64,000 nt of DNA from NCBI GenBank assembly GCA_963971405.1, contig OZ020487.1, positions 37,545,039 to 37,609,038 on the forward strand. Reading direction: 5' to 3'. Below the pieces are notes generated by a model. That model saw only the letters and a program-made list of their open reading frames with translations, did no database searches and was not told where the DNA came from. The position numbers and the translations under genes were made by a program. Position 1 is the first letter of the stretch; each line of letters begins with the position of its first letter. Source of the stretch: Psococerastis gibbosa. Taxonomy: Eukaryota > Arthropoda > Insecta > Psocodea > Psocidae. Below are positions 32,344 through 42,384 of the stretch, piece after piece.

Positions 32344-34350
32344 ATGTTTGACACGGCTTTCAAATTTTACCTTTTCCTTTTTATCTTTGCCCCCTCATGG
32401 ACTATAACGAAAACGAATGGCATTAGGCCTATTGACGATAGGCCTACGCCGTCGAAAAAAATTACAAGTTTCCAGTGTGTCACTGCGGTTTTGTACGGTC
32501 ACACCACGTTTAGCCAGCCAATAATCATTGTGCATATTCCTTCTGATAGAGCAACGTCTTGTGCTCTGCTTTGCTCAAACGAAAATTTCATAACTGCCTT
32601 GCTTCGCTACGTAATGAGCAATAATTTACAAACAACTTATCAAACATTTAGTGATGCCTTAAAAGCAAAGCCTGCGCCTGACCAAATCAAGAATCCTGAT
32701 GCTGATATGGTGTTAATTTTAATTGAAAATAATAGTTTCAGTAAAGTTGATAGAATTATTGATTCCATCAAAACATTTCGGACATTTGGGCCTATGACAA
32801 AAACTTTAGTTGTATTCGAAAAAGAAGAAAGTAAAAATGTATATCTGTATATTCTGCAGACTTTGTGGAAAAAGTTAAAAGCCATAAATGTGACCCTTTT
32901 AACGTTTTCTCCGAAAAATTGTAACTATTATACTTTCTTCCCTTACCTTGATGAAAGGAAATTGACTCGTCTAACTAATTTAAAGCCGTTATTGGATTCA
33001 TTTTCCCTCGGTAATGTTTTTCCAAATAAGTTACCTCACCTATTTAATAAATGTCCCTACAATTTGACTATAGGGTACGTAATGATTCCGCCATATGTTG
33101 TTCAACCCCAAGAAAAATCTTTTCCAACCCAGGGATATGAGATAACATTGATTGAAACTATTACAAAGAAATTAAGATTATCAGTTGAGTACAAACTAAT
33201 ACCAACCACTCGACAGCTTGTTATAGTTAATGGTAGCTTCACAGGTATACCATACTTGCTCCTTAATCAATTAGTGGATTTAGCTGCTGGGGGACTTGTA
33301 TCGTACAGAGAGCGATTTAAGACTTCAATTTTCCTTCCAGCTACCACTTTTGACTTTCTAACATTCTCCTTACCAGCCCCTCGTATAGATAACATAAACT
33401 GGCATATGCTGTATGGTGCATTTTCTTTAGACATTTGGATTATCTATTGCATATCGATAGCTGCTATATTAATTTTACTATGCTTCACAATAGCAATAAA
33501 TAACAAGGGAGACCCGCACTGTTCGGAAGTATGTCTAAACGTTTTGTTAGCTTTTACGTGCTTCGGTTTCGTTGGAAAACGTATTTTCCTTGTTTCACGC
33601 TTCATTTTAATTTCCATACTCTTATATTCAATGATTGTTTCGTCTTGCTATAAATCAGGATTTGCGACATCATTGACGGCTCCAGTTCTGCCTGCACCTA
33701 TAAAGTCGATTTTTGAAGCACACAAGAAAGGTCTTAAATTTGCTTTTCCATCATCTTCCCGGTATTTCTGGGAAAAAGAAAAATCGGACATAGCGCAGAT
33801 TATGTTTCAGCCAAATCGGTACCGGTATGTTTATGAATCAGATATTTGGAGTAGTATGCATAAAAGTGCGATCGACCGTACTTATGTCAATTTCTATTAT
33901 AAAAACGCTATGGCATATTATTTTTCAGTTGTTTTGAAATCGAAAGGTGGTAGCAGGTTGGTGACTTACTTGGGCAGACCTGTTGGAACTCTCTCTGTTC
34001 AATTATTGATGTCTCCAGGTAATCCATTAGCACCAATTTTTGGCAAATACATTCAATATTTAGTTGATGGAGGTCTAGTAGATTTTTGGCACGATGACAA
34101 TTCAGATAATCATGAAACCATAAGTGATAAAGGACTTAAGCCAGAGCCATTTTCAATGCATCAGTTATTACCTTTGTTTGAATTATTACTAATTATGTAC
34201 ATGTTCAGTTTTGTTTTGTTTCTAATTGAAAATGCTCGATACAGGTATTATATCCGTAATAAAATTACCCTTATAAATTTGTGTCCTATGGGCCCTCACC
34301 GTGGCCTGGGACTCTGCCAAAAATCTACTACTACTACCCTTATAAATTAA
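32344..34350 (+). CDS. Divergent ionotropic receptor (IR3 of cluster), intronless, with retroposon-derived C-terminal tail
   Basis: This 668-residue IR is the most diverged of the three. The signal peptide is about 1-21. Shared N-terminal motifs are KNPDADMVLIL (116-126) and LWKKLKAINVT (174-184). S1 covers about 239-350 with MIPPY (247-251) and YRERFKTSIFLP (321-332); Arg322 keeps the iGluR ligand-arginine position. M1 is about 364-385, pore about 398-412, M2 about 419-445, S2 about 450-600 and M3 about 607-630. The last 23 codons are unusual: the frame runs through a 69-bp insertion bounded by 14-bp direct repeats (34266-34279 and 34335-34348). Without it the protein would end ITLIN followed by TAA; with it the same LIN-stop is reached again. 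A pair of TAGGCCTA octamers is embedded in the N-terminal coding part (32424 and 32439). The frame is intact otherwise, so I infer a functional gene. Confidence 0.88.
   Translation: MFDTAFKFYLFLFIFAPSWTITKTNGIRPIDDRPTPSKKITSFQCVTAVLYGHTTFSQPIIIVHIPSDRATSCALLCSNENFITALLRYVMSNNLQTTYQTFSDALKAKPAPDQIKNPDADMVLILIENNSFSKVDRIIDSIKTFRTFGPMTKTLVVFEKEESKNVYLYILQTLWKKLKAINVTLLTFSPKNCNYYTFFPYLDERKLTRLTNLKPLLDSFSLGNVFPNKLPHLFNKCPYNLTIGYVMIPPYVVQPQEKSFPTQGYEITLIETITKKLRLSVEYKLIPTTRQLVIVNGSFTGIPYLLLNQLVDLAAGGLVSYRERFKTSIFLPATTFDFLTFSLPAPRIDNINWHMLYGAFSLDIWIIYCISIAAILILLCFTIAINNKGDPHCSEVCLNVLLAFTCFGFVGKRIFLVSRFILISILLYSMIVSSCYKSGFATSLTAPVLPAPIKSIFEAHKKGLKFAFPSSSRYFWEKEKSDIAQIMFQPNRYRYVYESDIWSSMHKSAIDRTYVNFYYKNAMAYYFSVVLKSKGGSRLVTYLGRPVGTLSVQLLMSPGNPLAPIFGKYIQYLVDGGLVDFWHDDNSDNHETISDKGLKPEPFSMHQLLPLFELLLIMYMFSFVLFLIENARYRYYIRNKITLINLCPMGPHRGLGLCQKSTTTTLIN
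34280..34334 (+). mobile_element. 5'-truncated retroposon tail inserted in the IR3 coding end
   Basis: A 55-bp segment ending in a (CTA)n run is flanked by the 14-bp direct repeat TACCCTTATAAATT at 34266-34279 and 34335-34348. A short truncated insert, a microsatellite-like 3' tail and a target-site duplication together fit LINE-mediated retroposition. Insert plus duplication is 69 bp, so the reading frame is kept and 23 codons are added. Confidence 0.75.
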
Positions 34351-34378
34351 TAACCATTTATATAGTAGTTGAAAATGT

Positions 34379-34384
34379 AATAAA
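34379..34384 (+). promoter_or_regulatory. Candidate polyadenylation signal of IR3
   Basis: AATAAA lies 29 bases after the IR3 stop codon. Its use is inferred from position. Confidence 0.45.
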
Positions 34385-34562
34385 ATATTATTTAACCACG
34401 GTATAATTATTTACTTGTCCGGAAAAATCTGAACGGAGCGGGACAGAGAGACAAATCTTGTCGATAAGTGTCATATAATAGGGCATCGAGAGACATCTGG
34501 AGCGTGGAGAGAAACGGTCAGATAGGGAAGACTGTAGATCTATAAGACAGAAAGACTGTAGC

Positions 34563-34900
34563 CAGTGGCGTAGCCAAGGGGGGGGGGGTCAGTGGGGTCC
34601 GGACCCGCCCCCCCAAAATGTAGCAAATAGCAATTTTTTTAGATATTTATCTTTAAAAAATCGCCGGGGAGACCCCGGTCCCCCCTTTTCCAGTTTTGTT
34701 AATAAAGTTATCGTCTGCAAAATCAAACTTTTTTGCCGACAACCTATTTAAGGCCTGACTTTTATAAAAAACAATCCCCCGGGGGGGGGGGGGGAGCGCC
34801 AAATGAAACACCACCCCATTCAAATACCTATGACTTTATGAAAACTGGACCCCCCCCCAAAAAAAAAAAAAGTGCAGCCTGTAGCTTTGGCTAACTACAA
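34563..34900. mobile_element. hAT-like poly(G)/poly(C) element
   Basis: Begins CAGTGGCGTAGCCAAGG, then poly(G), and contains a GGGGAGACCCC core and further G and C runs. The right end with TTGGCTAACTAC is only weakly inverted. The borders are approximate and no target duplication was found. Confidence 0.55.
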
Positions 34901-35604
34901 GTACCTTGAGACTGTGTGGTGCACATACACATTTATGTTACATTTATTTCAAAATAAATTAAAAAATAGAAATAAAAAACTCCCGGGGGTGACCACCATT
35001 TGCAGTTTGCAGTTCTATGGACAAGTCTTAGTCTGTAAAATCTAAAGTTATTTGTTGCCAAAATGCATAAAACCCTCTTTTTTGCAAAACAGCAACCCAC
35101 TTAAATTGTAATAAAAAATTGAAAGGTAGGTACCGGCAGGGAGGCCCTATTTTCAATTTTCACAGGTGCCCCAAATTTATAGCTTCTAACACGAAAGGTT
35201 TCGAATCTCGCTCCGTCCAGATTTTTGTCTAATCCCATTTCCGGGTACAATGTCCAGAGGAGTTCGTCTAATTTTATTCCAATATTCGATCCAATAAATA
35301 AGGCCTATGGATCGAAGAAAAATTGGAACGTGTGATACCGAAATTCTAATTCAAATTAGTAATAAATAATAAATATATAAATATTACTAGTGCGTAATCT
35401 GGGCCATAGTCATTGATTTTCTGCATTTTTATGATTATGCAACTGTGCACACCACTTTTGCTAAAATAATTATCAACGAACGCTGGCCGTGTATCCGGTC
35501 AATCGACAAATGATTCTTTGTCCAAGCTCCAATGTCTAGAATTTTAAGAACAATAAACGTATATGATGATCTAGATCCCTTTTCCAAATTTTAAATTGGT
35601 TTAC
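34901..35604. other. No gene recognised
   Basis: 34980-35100 carries AAATGCATAAAACCC-type sequence of the hAT MITE interiors. The rest is unassigned AT-rich DNA. Confidence 0.35.
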
Positions 35605-35612
35605 GGTACGGG

Positions 35613-35856
35613 CAGTGGCGGCGCTACGGGGGTGCCCGAGGGGGCCTGACCCCCCCCAACCGTTTCTCCGCCCCCCCCCCCCCCCGGAGCCCCCCCACTT
35701 TTGAGATATTTTACATGGTGTTAAATTGCAGAATTATTGAACGGTTTACCTACTCCCAATGAGAAATGTTTTGTGTTTTCATTCCCCCTTCAAGATAGAA
35801 GCAATGCTCCCCATGCCCCCCCCCCCCCCGCCTTAAAATTTCTAGCGCCGCCACTG
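35613..35856. mobile_element. hAT MITE, 244 bp, with 8-bp target duplication
   Basis: CAGTGGCGGCGCTA at the left and TAGCGCCGCCACTG at the right form a 14-bp perfect TIR. The flanks are GGTACGGG at 35605-35612 and again at 35857-35864, a perfect 8-bp duplication. The inside contains three long poly(C) runs. The insertion looks young. Confidence 0.95.
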
Positions 35857-35885
35857 GGTACGGGGTTTCATGAATATGACGATTC

Positions 35886-36292
35886 CTTAAAAGGCCATGC
35901 AGGTTAGAACATTAGCACCCCAAAATTTGTTATTTTTATTGATTTTTTTTAAATTAATTAAAAAAGCAAGTTATTAAATATTTGGCTCATTTAAGTTGTA
36001 GAAGACTACTTCATGCGTCATATAGGCCTAATAGGAAATATTAAATTGTTTGTACCGTACCTTAGTTCATTCATAAAAACTAGAGGGGACTAAAATTTCG
36101 CGTAATCTGGGATTTTTGGAAAAACTACAAAACCGAAAAGTAAAAATACTGGATTACATGATCCACGAAGTAGTTTTCTACAACTTAAATGAGCCAATTT
36201 TTTAATAACTTGCTGAGTTAATGAAATAAAAAATTGAAAAGGATTTAATTATTTTGGGGTGCCAATTTTCTACGTAACATATCCTCTTAACG
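35886..36292. mobile_element. TTAA-flanked foldback MITE, copy 2
   Basis: Same family as 5067-5475: a left arm with AGCACCCCAAAATTTGTTAT and a right arm ending ACATATCCTCTTAA. The arms remain complementary through the ATTTGGCTCATTTAAGTTGT segment. Confidence 0.78.
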
Positions 36293-37484
36293 CTTTAATA
36301 CCGTACCTTTTATTTTATTGTACTATAATTTTATATTGTGGAATTGAGGTGTGAAAATGTGAATCTCTTCGTTGTGGATCTGAATAACCTGTTGTTTACA
36401 TTAAAAGCTATACTATTTATTGTTTAAATCTATTTATTTAAAATCGGTTGGTATATTATTTTATAGAAATACATTAACTGGAGCAGCGGGAGCCATAATA
36501 TGCCTTACGAGGCACCCGTTAACCATAAGCCAACTATCAGAGATAAGTACCAACGCAAAAAATATCGAAGTCTTACACATTGCAGCATATAGCAGAACGG
36601 ATACCTGAACCCGGTCAAAAACTTTGTACTTAGCTTGTGCAGGCTACACTTATCACTGGGTTTCCCCGCCAAATTGCGTACTTCTCTTGTGCAGGCTATA
36701 CTAGCAGCCATATTGATAACGGTCTCCAGCCCCGGGATGATTTTATTCAATTTAAAATTTAATATGTAAATTAGAAATATTTTGTCTATTCAAGTAGTTG
36801 AACACTATTTTATAGCCTACACAATACCTATATAAGGAATTTTACCGTTAAAAAAAAAACTATTTTGGCTTAGGAGATAAATGTATATTCGTTTCCATTG
36901 TATTAGTTATATCTATTTAGTCCGATTTGACGATTCAAACCTGCTATTGGGAGCGCACAGGACAACGCGGTTGTAGTATTTATCATTTGAAGGATGACTG
37001 TTGTTCGCGTAACACTTACATAGGTTGCCCAGTCAACTTACAAAGATTTTTCTGCTATGACGTAAGATTCAATTTCGTGTAGTTTACAAATGGTAAGTTA
37101 TATCTAATTTCCCCTATTATATGGGATGTGAATAGTGCAATAGAAAACCACTCATAACGTGCATGCAAGTTAGGATCATTCAATTTAATCTGAAAAACTC
37201 ATCAACAATGCAAATGAATCTTTTTCTACCCTAACATAAAAATAGAGTTAATCGTGAGAACCGGACTGGACCCGCATGGAACACCCTGTGCCATTGCCGC
37301 CCCCATGGTGGCACCCCCCGCCCCTCCTTCACAACCACGCGTGGCACCCGCATAGGCCCTCGTGTTATCACAAATTAATTCTAATTAATGTGATAACGTG
37401 ATTTCCATCAAGGGGGCCCCACTATTGTCTTCTAGGATTATTATTATATGAACGGTATTTTTTTTAAACATAGGTATGGGCATA
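36293..37484. other. No gene recognised
   Basis: About 1.2 kb with no repeat I can assign apart from a short direct duplication of TTGTGCAGGCTA (36637 and 36690). Frames up to 81 codons overlap on both strands. Confidence 0.35.
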
Positions 37485-37637
37485 GCCAGAGGGGTGAACG
37501 TACAGTGGTACAGACTTTCACCCAAAAGATTATTGGTTCGAGTCCGAGGCTTGCTACATTTTCTGGCCGTGCTTCGGAGGGCATGTAAAGCGACTCCAGA
37601 GTCTTCGTAGTTGAGTGTAAGAGAGGGCTTTATACAG
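37485..37637 (+). mobile_element. SINE-A copy 4
   Basis: The plus-strand head has a decayed A box around 37499-37511 and B box GGTTCGAGTCC at 37535-37545, then GCTTCGGAGGGCATGTAAAG and GAGGGCTTTATA. The 3' end is truncated. Confidence 0.82.
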
Positions 37638-37649
37638 GAGAGTAGCCAA

Positions 37650-38360
37650 GGTATGATTTTTGGGGGGGAGGTGCGTGTCTATTTTGCCAACTCAAAAATT
37701 ATAAAATAGACCTACCAAAATAATAACTGGGGTGATTAGGTAAGTATTGTATTGCATTGTATTACAATTACATTATTACATAGGTGGGCAAATTCATTTT
37801 TTACCTAGGGCGGGTCCAGGACAGATTTTCGGAGGGGGCCATTCCGGGAAAAGTGGGCGTAGCCTATACCAAGCCAAATTAATTCTTAACAATTGTGCAA
37901 TTGGTGTGTTTGTTAGTGAAACTAGGCACATTAATTTTCAGTGCATTGTTTGAAAAGCCCATGCGCCTGATGCAGATTGGTACCAAAGGGGGGCCAGGGG
38001 TCTCCCCCGGGGGAAAAATTTGAAACTATAAGTGCAAAATAGTGGGGTTTTACGCATTTTAACAGCGGTAAAGTATAGATTTTTTCAGCTTACATAGGAA
38101 TGCTTAAATACTTGTTCATATGGCTGGAAACCTGAAAACAGGGGGGGGGGGTCTCCCCCGGATGAAAAATTTGAAAATTTAGGTGTAAAATAGTTGGGTA
38201 TTACGCATTTTAACCGCAGTAAAATTTGTAATTTAAGGATGGAAGACATATTCATGCAATGTTTTTGTTTAGAATGTTCTATTTTATATTTGTACGCTAA
38301 TTTTTCTCGGACCCCATGCCCTCCCCCCCCCCCCTGTAGGGACCCGCCACTGGATTTTAC
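37650..38360 (-). mobile_element. hAT-like non-coding sequence beside a transposase fragment
   Basis: Two diverged direct units near 37980-38060 and 38130-38220 read CTCCCCCGGGGGAA / TAGTGGGGTTTTACGCATTT, the reverse orientation of the hAT MITE interiors at 28.5, 40.6 and 58.6 kb. A CCAGTGGCGGG-type terminus lies at 38340-38354. It adjoins the hAT transposase end at 38388, so it may be the end of the autonomous relative. Confidence 0.55.
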
Positions 38361-38387
38361 ACGCCTTTCTTTTAAATCAGCCCACAA

Positions 38388-38591
38388 CTAAACTATGTTG
38401 CCCAAATTTAGTTCTGAAGCAAGTTCTTTTTCGCATTTCATAAGCATAAGATTTTCCAAGCGTGTATCCGTCATTGTCGGTCTTAGATAGCTTTTTACAA
38501 TTTTTAACTGGCTAAACGCTCTTTCATTTCTGATGGTGACAATAGATGCTGACTGCAGAAGATTGTCCATGTGTTTGTCGTCTGCCAACAA
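38388..38591 (-). mobile_element. hAT transposase C-terminal (dimerisation) fragment
   Basis: The minus frame of about 67 residues contains ASIVTIRNERAFSQLK, IVKSYLRPTMTDTRLENLML and ASELNLGNIV. This is the hAT C-terminal dimerisation signature (S/NERxFSxLKxIKxYLRxTM...RL..L). Only the last part of a roughly 600-residue protein remains. Confidence 0.85.
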
Positions 38592-38641
38592 AGCCCTTGT
38601 TTATTTTTACAGTTTACCTAGCTGTATAATATACATATATA

Positions 38642-39468
38642 CGAGGTCTGTAAATAAAGTAATGAGACTGATGCTATAGCTCTTGACAGGTTTAAACGTG
38701 CGTTTTGAAATTTTCAGGCATTCAAGATCAAGGTATAATGAGCATTCACTGCAAGATTGGAGTTCGTAGCGTTACTACCTCAAATTTTGTGTGTACTTTA
38801 GAAAAATTTGTTTTAAGAGTGTGTCACGAAAATGAGCGGGCAGAATTTAGTTTTGTGTGAAACTTCGGTATAGTGCAAGTTAAAATTTTGCAAAAATTCC
38901 ACAGGCTTATGGGGGGACTTCTTTATGAAGGGCACTGGTTTATCGATGGTTTAAGGCATTTTCAGAGGGTCGGGAGATGTTTGAAGACGAATCCCACAGC
39001 GGAAGACCTTCAACTGCAAAGTTGGATGAAAACATTGACAAAGTGGGGCCCTTGTGCGTTCCGATCGACGTTTGACAGTCAGAATGATCGCAGATAAATT
39101 AAATTTAAACCACATAACTGTTAAACTTCGAAAAAGGGCCATGCGAGCGTGACCCAAAATCAAGAACAATTGGGTGCTGCATCATGACAATGCGCCTTGT
39201 CACACAGCGATGTCAATCAATGAATATCTGACCAGTATAAACTAAAACCCAGGATAAAAAATGAGCTCAAACGACGCCATTTTGGTACCACTGAAAACAT
39301 TAAAACCGCCGTAACCAGCAAACTGGAGGCCATCCGGGAATCTCAGTTCCAGCACTGCTTTGAAGAGTGGAAAGGCCGCCTCCAGTGCATGAGTATATGT
39401 AGTATATATGTATTGGATACTTGTGCCAATTAAAATTTCTCGCGCCTTTTTCTAAGTTTGACACACCG
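38642..39468 (+). mobile_element. Mariner-like transposase pseudogene, internally deleted
   Basis: The left end CGAGGTCTGTAAATAAAGTA after TA looks like a mariner terminus. Frameshifted plus-strand pieces read FCVKLRYSA, RWFKAFSEGREMFEDESHSG, RPSTAKLDENIDKV, RSDRRLTVRMIADKLNLNHI, and later NWVLHHDNAPCHTAMSINEY. These are the helix-turn-helix region and the second catalytic Asp region (HHDNAPCHT) of mariner. The first Asp region (GDESW-like) is deleted between about 39150 and 39165. A matching right terminus was not found. The element is dead. Confidence 0.9.
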
Positions 39469-39639
39469 AGTTGGCAAGTTGGTTATACATAAGAATAAAC
39501 ATTAGTACAATCTTATTTTAAACCAACTTTATTTGGTTTTTTTCTTTGTATGGAACTCTGCTTTTGCCAACTGAGCAAAGGGCAATTTTTCAACTTTCGC
39601 AATTTTACCGAGGCTACTCCCCCCCCCCCCATATAGCTA

Positions 39640-39702
39640 CTTACCTGGCTTTATAGTCCTAACTCCGCTAAGTTGGCTTAGTAATAGAACAAAAAGTCAA
39701 TA
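39640..39702 (+). mobile_element. SINE-A fragment (3' end)
   Basis: Only the 3' part is present: CTTTATAGTCCTAACTCCGC and GTTGGCTTAGTAATAGAAC. Confidence 0.65.
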
Positions 39703-39820
39703 TTTCTGTACTAGTTCTACTAGGTAAAAGGAGAGCACAGGACCGCGCAGGCTGGCCTGACAGAGCAGTTCAAGGTCCTTCACGGGCCCGTCGGGCCGTA
39801 GCGCCAAGGAGGAAAGTTAG

Positions 39821-39905
39821 TTAATTTAATACAAAATAAAAAGTCTGCAAAAACAACGGATTTTGGGGTACCGTACCTATATCCTACGGGAAGTACACTC
39901 TTAAG
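39821..39905 (-). mobile_element. TTAA foldback MITE, half copy
   Basis: GTTAATTTAATACAAAATAA through GGATTTTGGGGTACC to ACACTCTTAAG matches one arm of the family at 5067, 35886 and 46922. Confidence 0.6.
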
Positions 39906-40003
39906 ATTTCGAATAATTGGAAATACCTTGCGGCTTACGCCAACTGCCGATAAGCATAATGTGACTAAGCTTATTGTTAGGAAAAAATCCAGTGAACCGA
40001 CAT

Positions 40004-40153
40004 ACTGGCTACATTTTCTGGCCATGCTTCGGAGGGCATGTAAAGCAGGTGGTCCCGGGCCTTCCTAATTGAGTGTAAGAGAGGGCTGTATAGCCCTAAC
40101 ACCGCTAGGTTGGCTTAGTAATAGAACAAAAAAGTCCTTATTTATTTATTTAT
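40004..40153 (+). mobile_element. SINE-A copy 5 (head truncated)
   Basis: Runs from GGCTACATTTTCTGGCCATG to GTTGGCTTAGTAATAGAAC and a TTTATTTATTTA tail. The B-box head is missing. Confidence 0.82.
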
Positions 40154-40394
40154 CGGTCGTTGTAGACGATTATGATAACCTTCACACCCTGTGAAATGCT
40201 AGTACTCCTTGTGAAACAGCCGCAACAGGTTGATCGCGTTCCAGAAAAGCAAAGCGTGCTTAGGAAGTATAATCACGAACCTGCAAGCGCTCCATTGAGT
40301 ACAGATGACCTTGAAATCATATGACGAGTTTGAAGGCCATTACGTTATCCTTGTTTACCACTACATGCTTCTCTTTCCACCCACCAAGTCCCAC
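40154..40394. other. No gene recognised
   Basis: Short stretch without assignable features. Confidence 0.3.
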
Positions 40395-41050
40395 AGCCAG
40401 TCCCCAGGATTTCTGGTGGCAAAGACGTTATGGAGGCTAAAAGCATAGTATCCACAATAATGAAAGGGAAATTAAGGCTAAGTATGCTTATTTTACATGA
40501 AAAAAATCATCATAATGACCAAGTACTTTCACAAAAAAAAATTATTACTCAAAATGCTTAAAATCCCAATATTTAAGAGCTATTTTGGCTAAATTTTTCT
40601 ACGGCGGAGACCCCCAGACCCCCCTCACTGGTAGGTTTCTTCATCGTTATAATATCTCAATTGTGCTGCTTGCAAACATTGGCGTAAATAGGGATGTCCT
40701 GGGCTAAGCCCCCCCCCCCCAGGATTTCTGGTGACAAAGACGGTTATGGAGGCGAAAGGCATAGTATCCATAATATTGATAGGAAAATTAATTCTTGGTA
40801 TGCTTATTTCACATGAAAAAAATCAACATATTGACCAAGTACTTTCACAGAAATATATTACTCAAAATGCTTAAAACCCCAATATTTCAGACTTATTTTT
40901 CCAAACGATTCTTCGGGGGAGACCCCCCGGCCCCCCTCAGTGGTAGGTTAATTCGTCTGTAAAATGTCAACTGTACTGCTTGAAAAATGCGTGAAACCTC
41001 ACTAATTTGGGCCTATTCAGGACCCCCGGGCCCCCCTTTCTCCAGGGTAT
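40395..41050 (+). repeat. Tandem duplication, ~315-bp unit, hAT-interior related
   Basis: 40405-40640 and 40719-40940 are direct copies: CCCAGGATTTCTGGTG, GGCATAGTATCCA, GACCAAGTACTTTCAC and CTCAAAATGCTTAAAA recur about 315 bases apart. Both contain GGGGAGACCCCC cores and adjacent C runs, as in the hAT-type MITEs. A third partial unit follows at 40975-41050. Confidence 0.8.
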
Positions 41051-41103
41051 AATATACGGAAAGCCTACATTGTAGTATTATATGGTATATATAACAGCCC
41101 CAG

Positions 41104-41165
41104 CCGGGGCGTCGATCGTGGGTTCGAATCCCGCCAAGCCCGGTTTTTTCCATGTCCTCTCATTT
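41104..41165 (+). mobile_element. tRNA-like repeat, truncated copy
   Basis: Contains GTGGGTTCGAATCCCGCCAA (perfect T-arm with B box), then AGCCCGG, a T run and CCATGTCCTCTCATTTC. The longer relative is at 41449-41560. Confidence 0.55.
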
Positions 41166-41448
41166 CAGTTACGCGGAAAACCTCACTAATTTGGGCCCAT
41201 TTATCAATTTTTTTTCTTGGGGTCCTAAAGCCCCCCCCCCCAGAAATTTCGGGAATTTACGCCAATGATATTCATATTACTGTATTCAATATATTGTATA
41301 AAGCGTTGCCTTTATGCAATATACTATAGTATACTCACAGACTTGTTCGGTTAGAATGGTTAGATAGTTGTGTAGCTGTGCTAACCTGTCTAGCAATACG
41401 AATCATGTTAATAAGAGCAAAAGTAGAGGATTTGGAGATTGCTGCACT

Positions 41449-41560
41449 TGTCGGGGCTTGTTACCGGTTAAGACGACGCCCCGGCTAGGTGTAGGTGGTG
41501 GGTTCGAAACCCGCCAAGCCTATTTTTTTCCATATCCTCTAATTTCGGTTGGAAAAGATG
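41449..41560 (+). mobile_element. tRNA-like SINE or tRNA pseudogene
   Basis: A possible acceptor stem GGGCTTG (41454) pairs with CAAGCCT (41515-41521), and the T-arm GTGGG-TTCGAAA-CCCGC is intact. A run of seven T follows. The D and anticodon arms do not fold cleanly and the span is 68 bases. The downstream part (CCATATCCTCTAATTTCGG) is shared with 41104-41165, so it behaves as a SINE rather than a working tRNA gene. Confidence 0.5.
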
Positions 41561-42384
41561 ACACATTCGCTCCCGTTAATGATATTTTTTGAATTTCTGG
41601 TGGCACTTGCCACGTCTTCCTCAAACAGTCACAGCCGCCAGATTCCGACCCCTGCCATAACAAATGGATTAATTTTTGGCACTGTATAAGAAATACTATA
41701 ATTGTTTTATTAGACTCTTCGCTCTCCCATCAATCATAACAAAATCCCCTATATGACTCAGCGGCAGGCCTGAGGGGGGTCACAAGTTTTTTGTAAGCTT
41801 AAAAGGTAATTTTTTGTTGTTGAAAAGTTGAGTTTTATTTTTAATTTTTTTTTTACTAGGCATCTTATGAATTTACTCATATAGGGGGGGGGGTCATGAC
41901 CCCCCCCCCTCCGCAGTGGATCCGCAATTGGCCTCAGGTCGAAGAACAAAAATGTTGGTCGCTAAGCTGAATACCCACCTGCACTGTGTCAAGTTTTTCC
42001 ACAGTTCCATTAGTCAGAGCCTATACCACCCTCGCATGCATCTCCCTAGTTGATAAAACCCTTGGGGTCCCTTACTGATAAGCCAAACATTGGGGCATGC
42101 GCAGCAGTAAAAGCAGATTGAAGCTATAAAAGTCTCTAGATCACTAAGCTAAGCATAGATCTCAACTGTGGCCGACCTCGAATCAACAAGTGCTTTTTTA
42201 GGTTCCCCTACTCCTGATCTTTTATTTTTAAATGACAGTCAAGTTATGATTATTAAATAGGTATGGGGGTTAAAAGGATCTAACTACATCAATTCACCGT
42301 TTTTAAACTCGGTGTATTAGGCCTAGTTCATATAGCTGAAGCCACATTGTCTGCGCCTTGAGGTGGTGATAAATTTGTAACCTA
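41561..42384. other. No gene; poly(C) element remnant
   Basis: 41766-41930 carries paired G and C runs near its ends and CCGCAGTGGATCCGC, resembling the GGATCC-type MITEs. TAGGCCTA is at 42318-42325. Confidence 0.35.

Noticed and set aside
22171..34350. One multi-exon receptor gene spanning the three long frames
   Set aside because: Each frame alone holds a complete receptor from signal peptide to M3, with its own stop codon and nearby AATAAA.
41454..41521. Functional tRNA gene
   Set aside because: Acceptor and T arms pair, but the D and anticodon arms do not fold well, the span is only 68 bases, and the flank is repeated at 41104.
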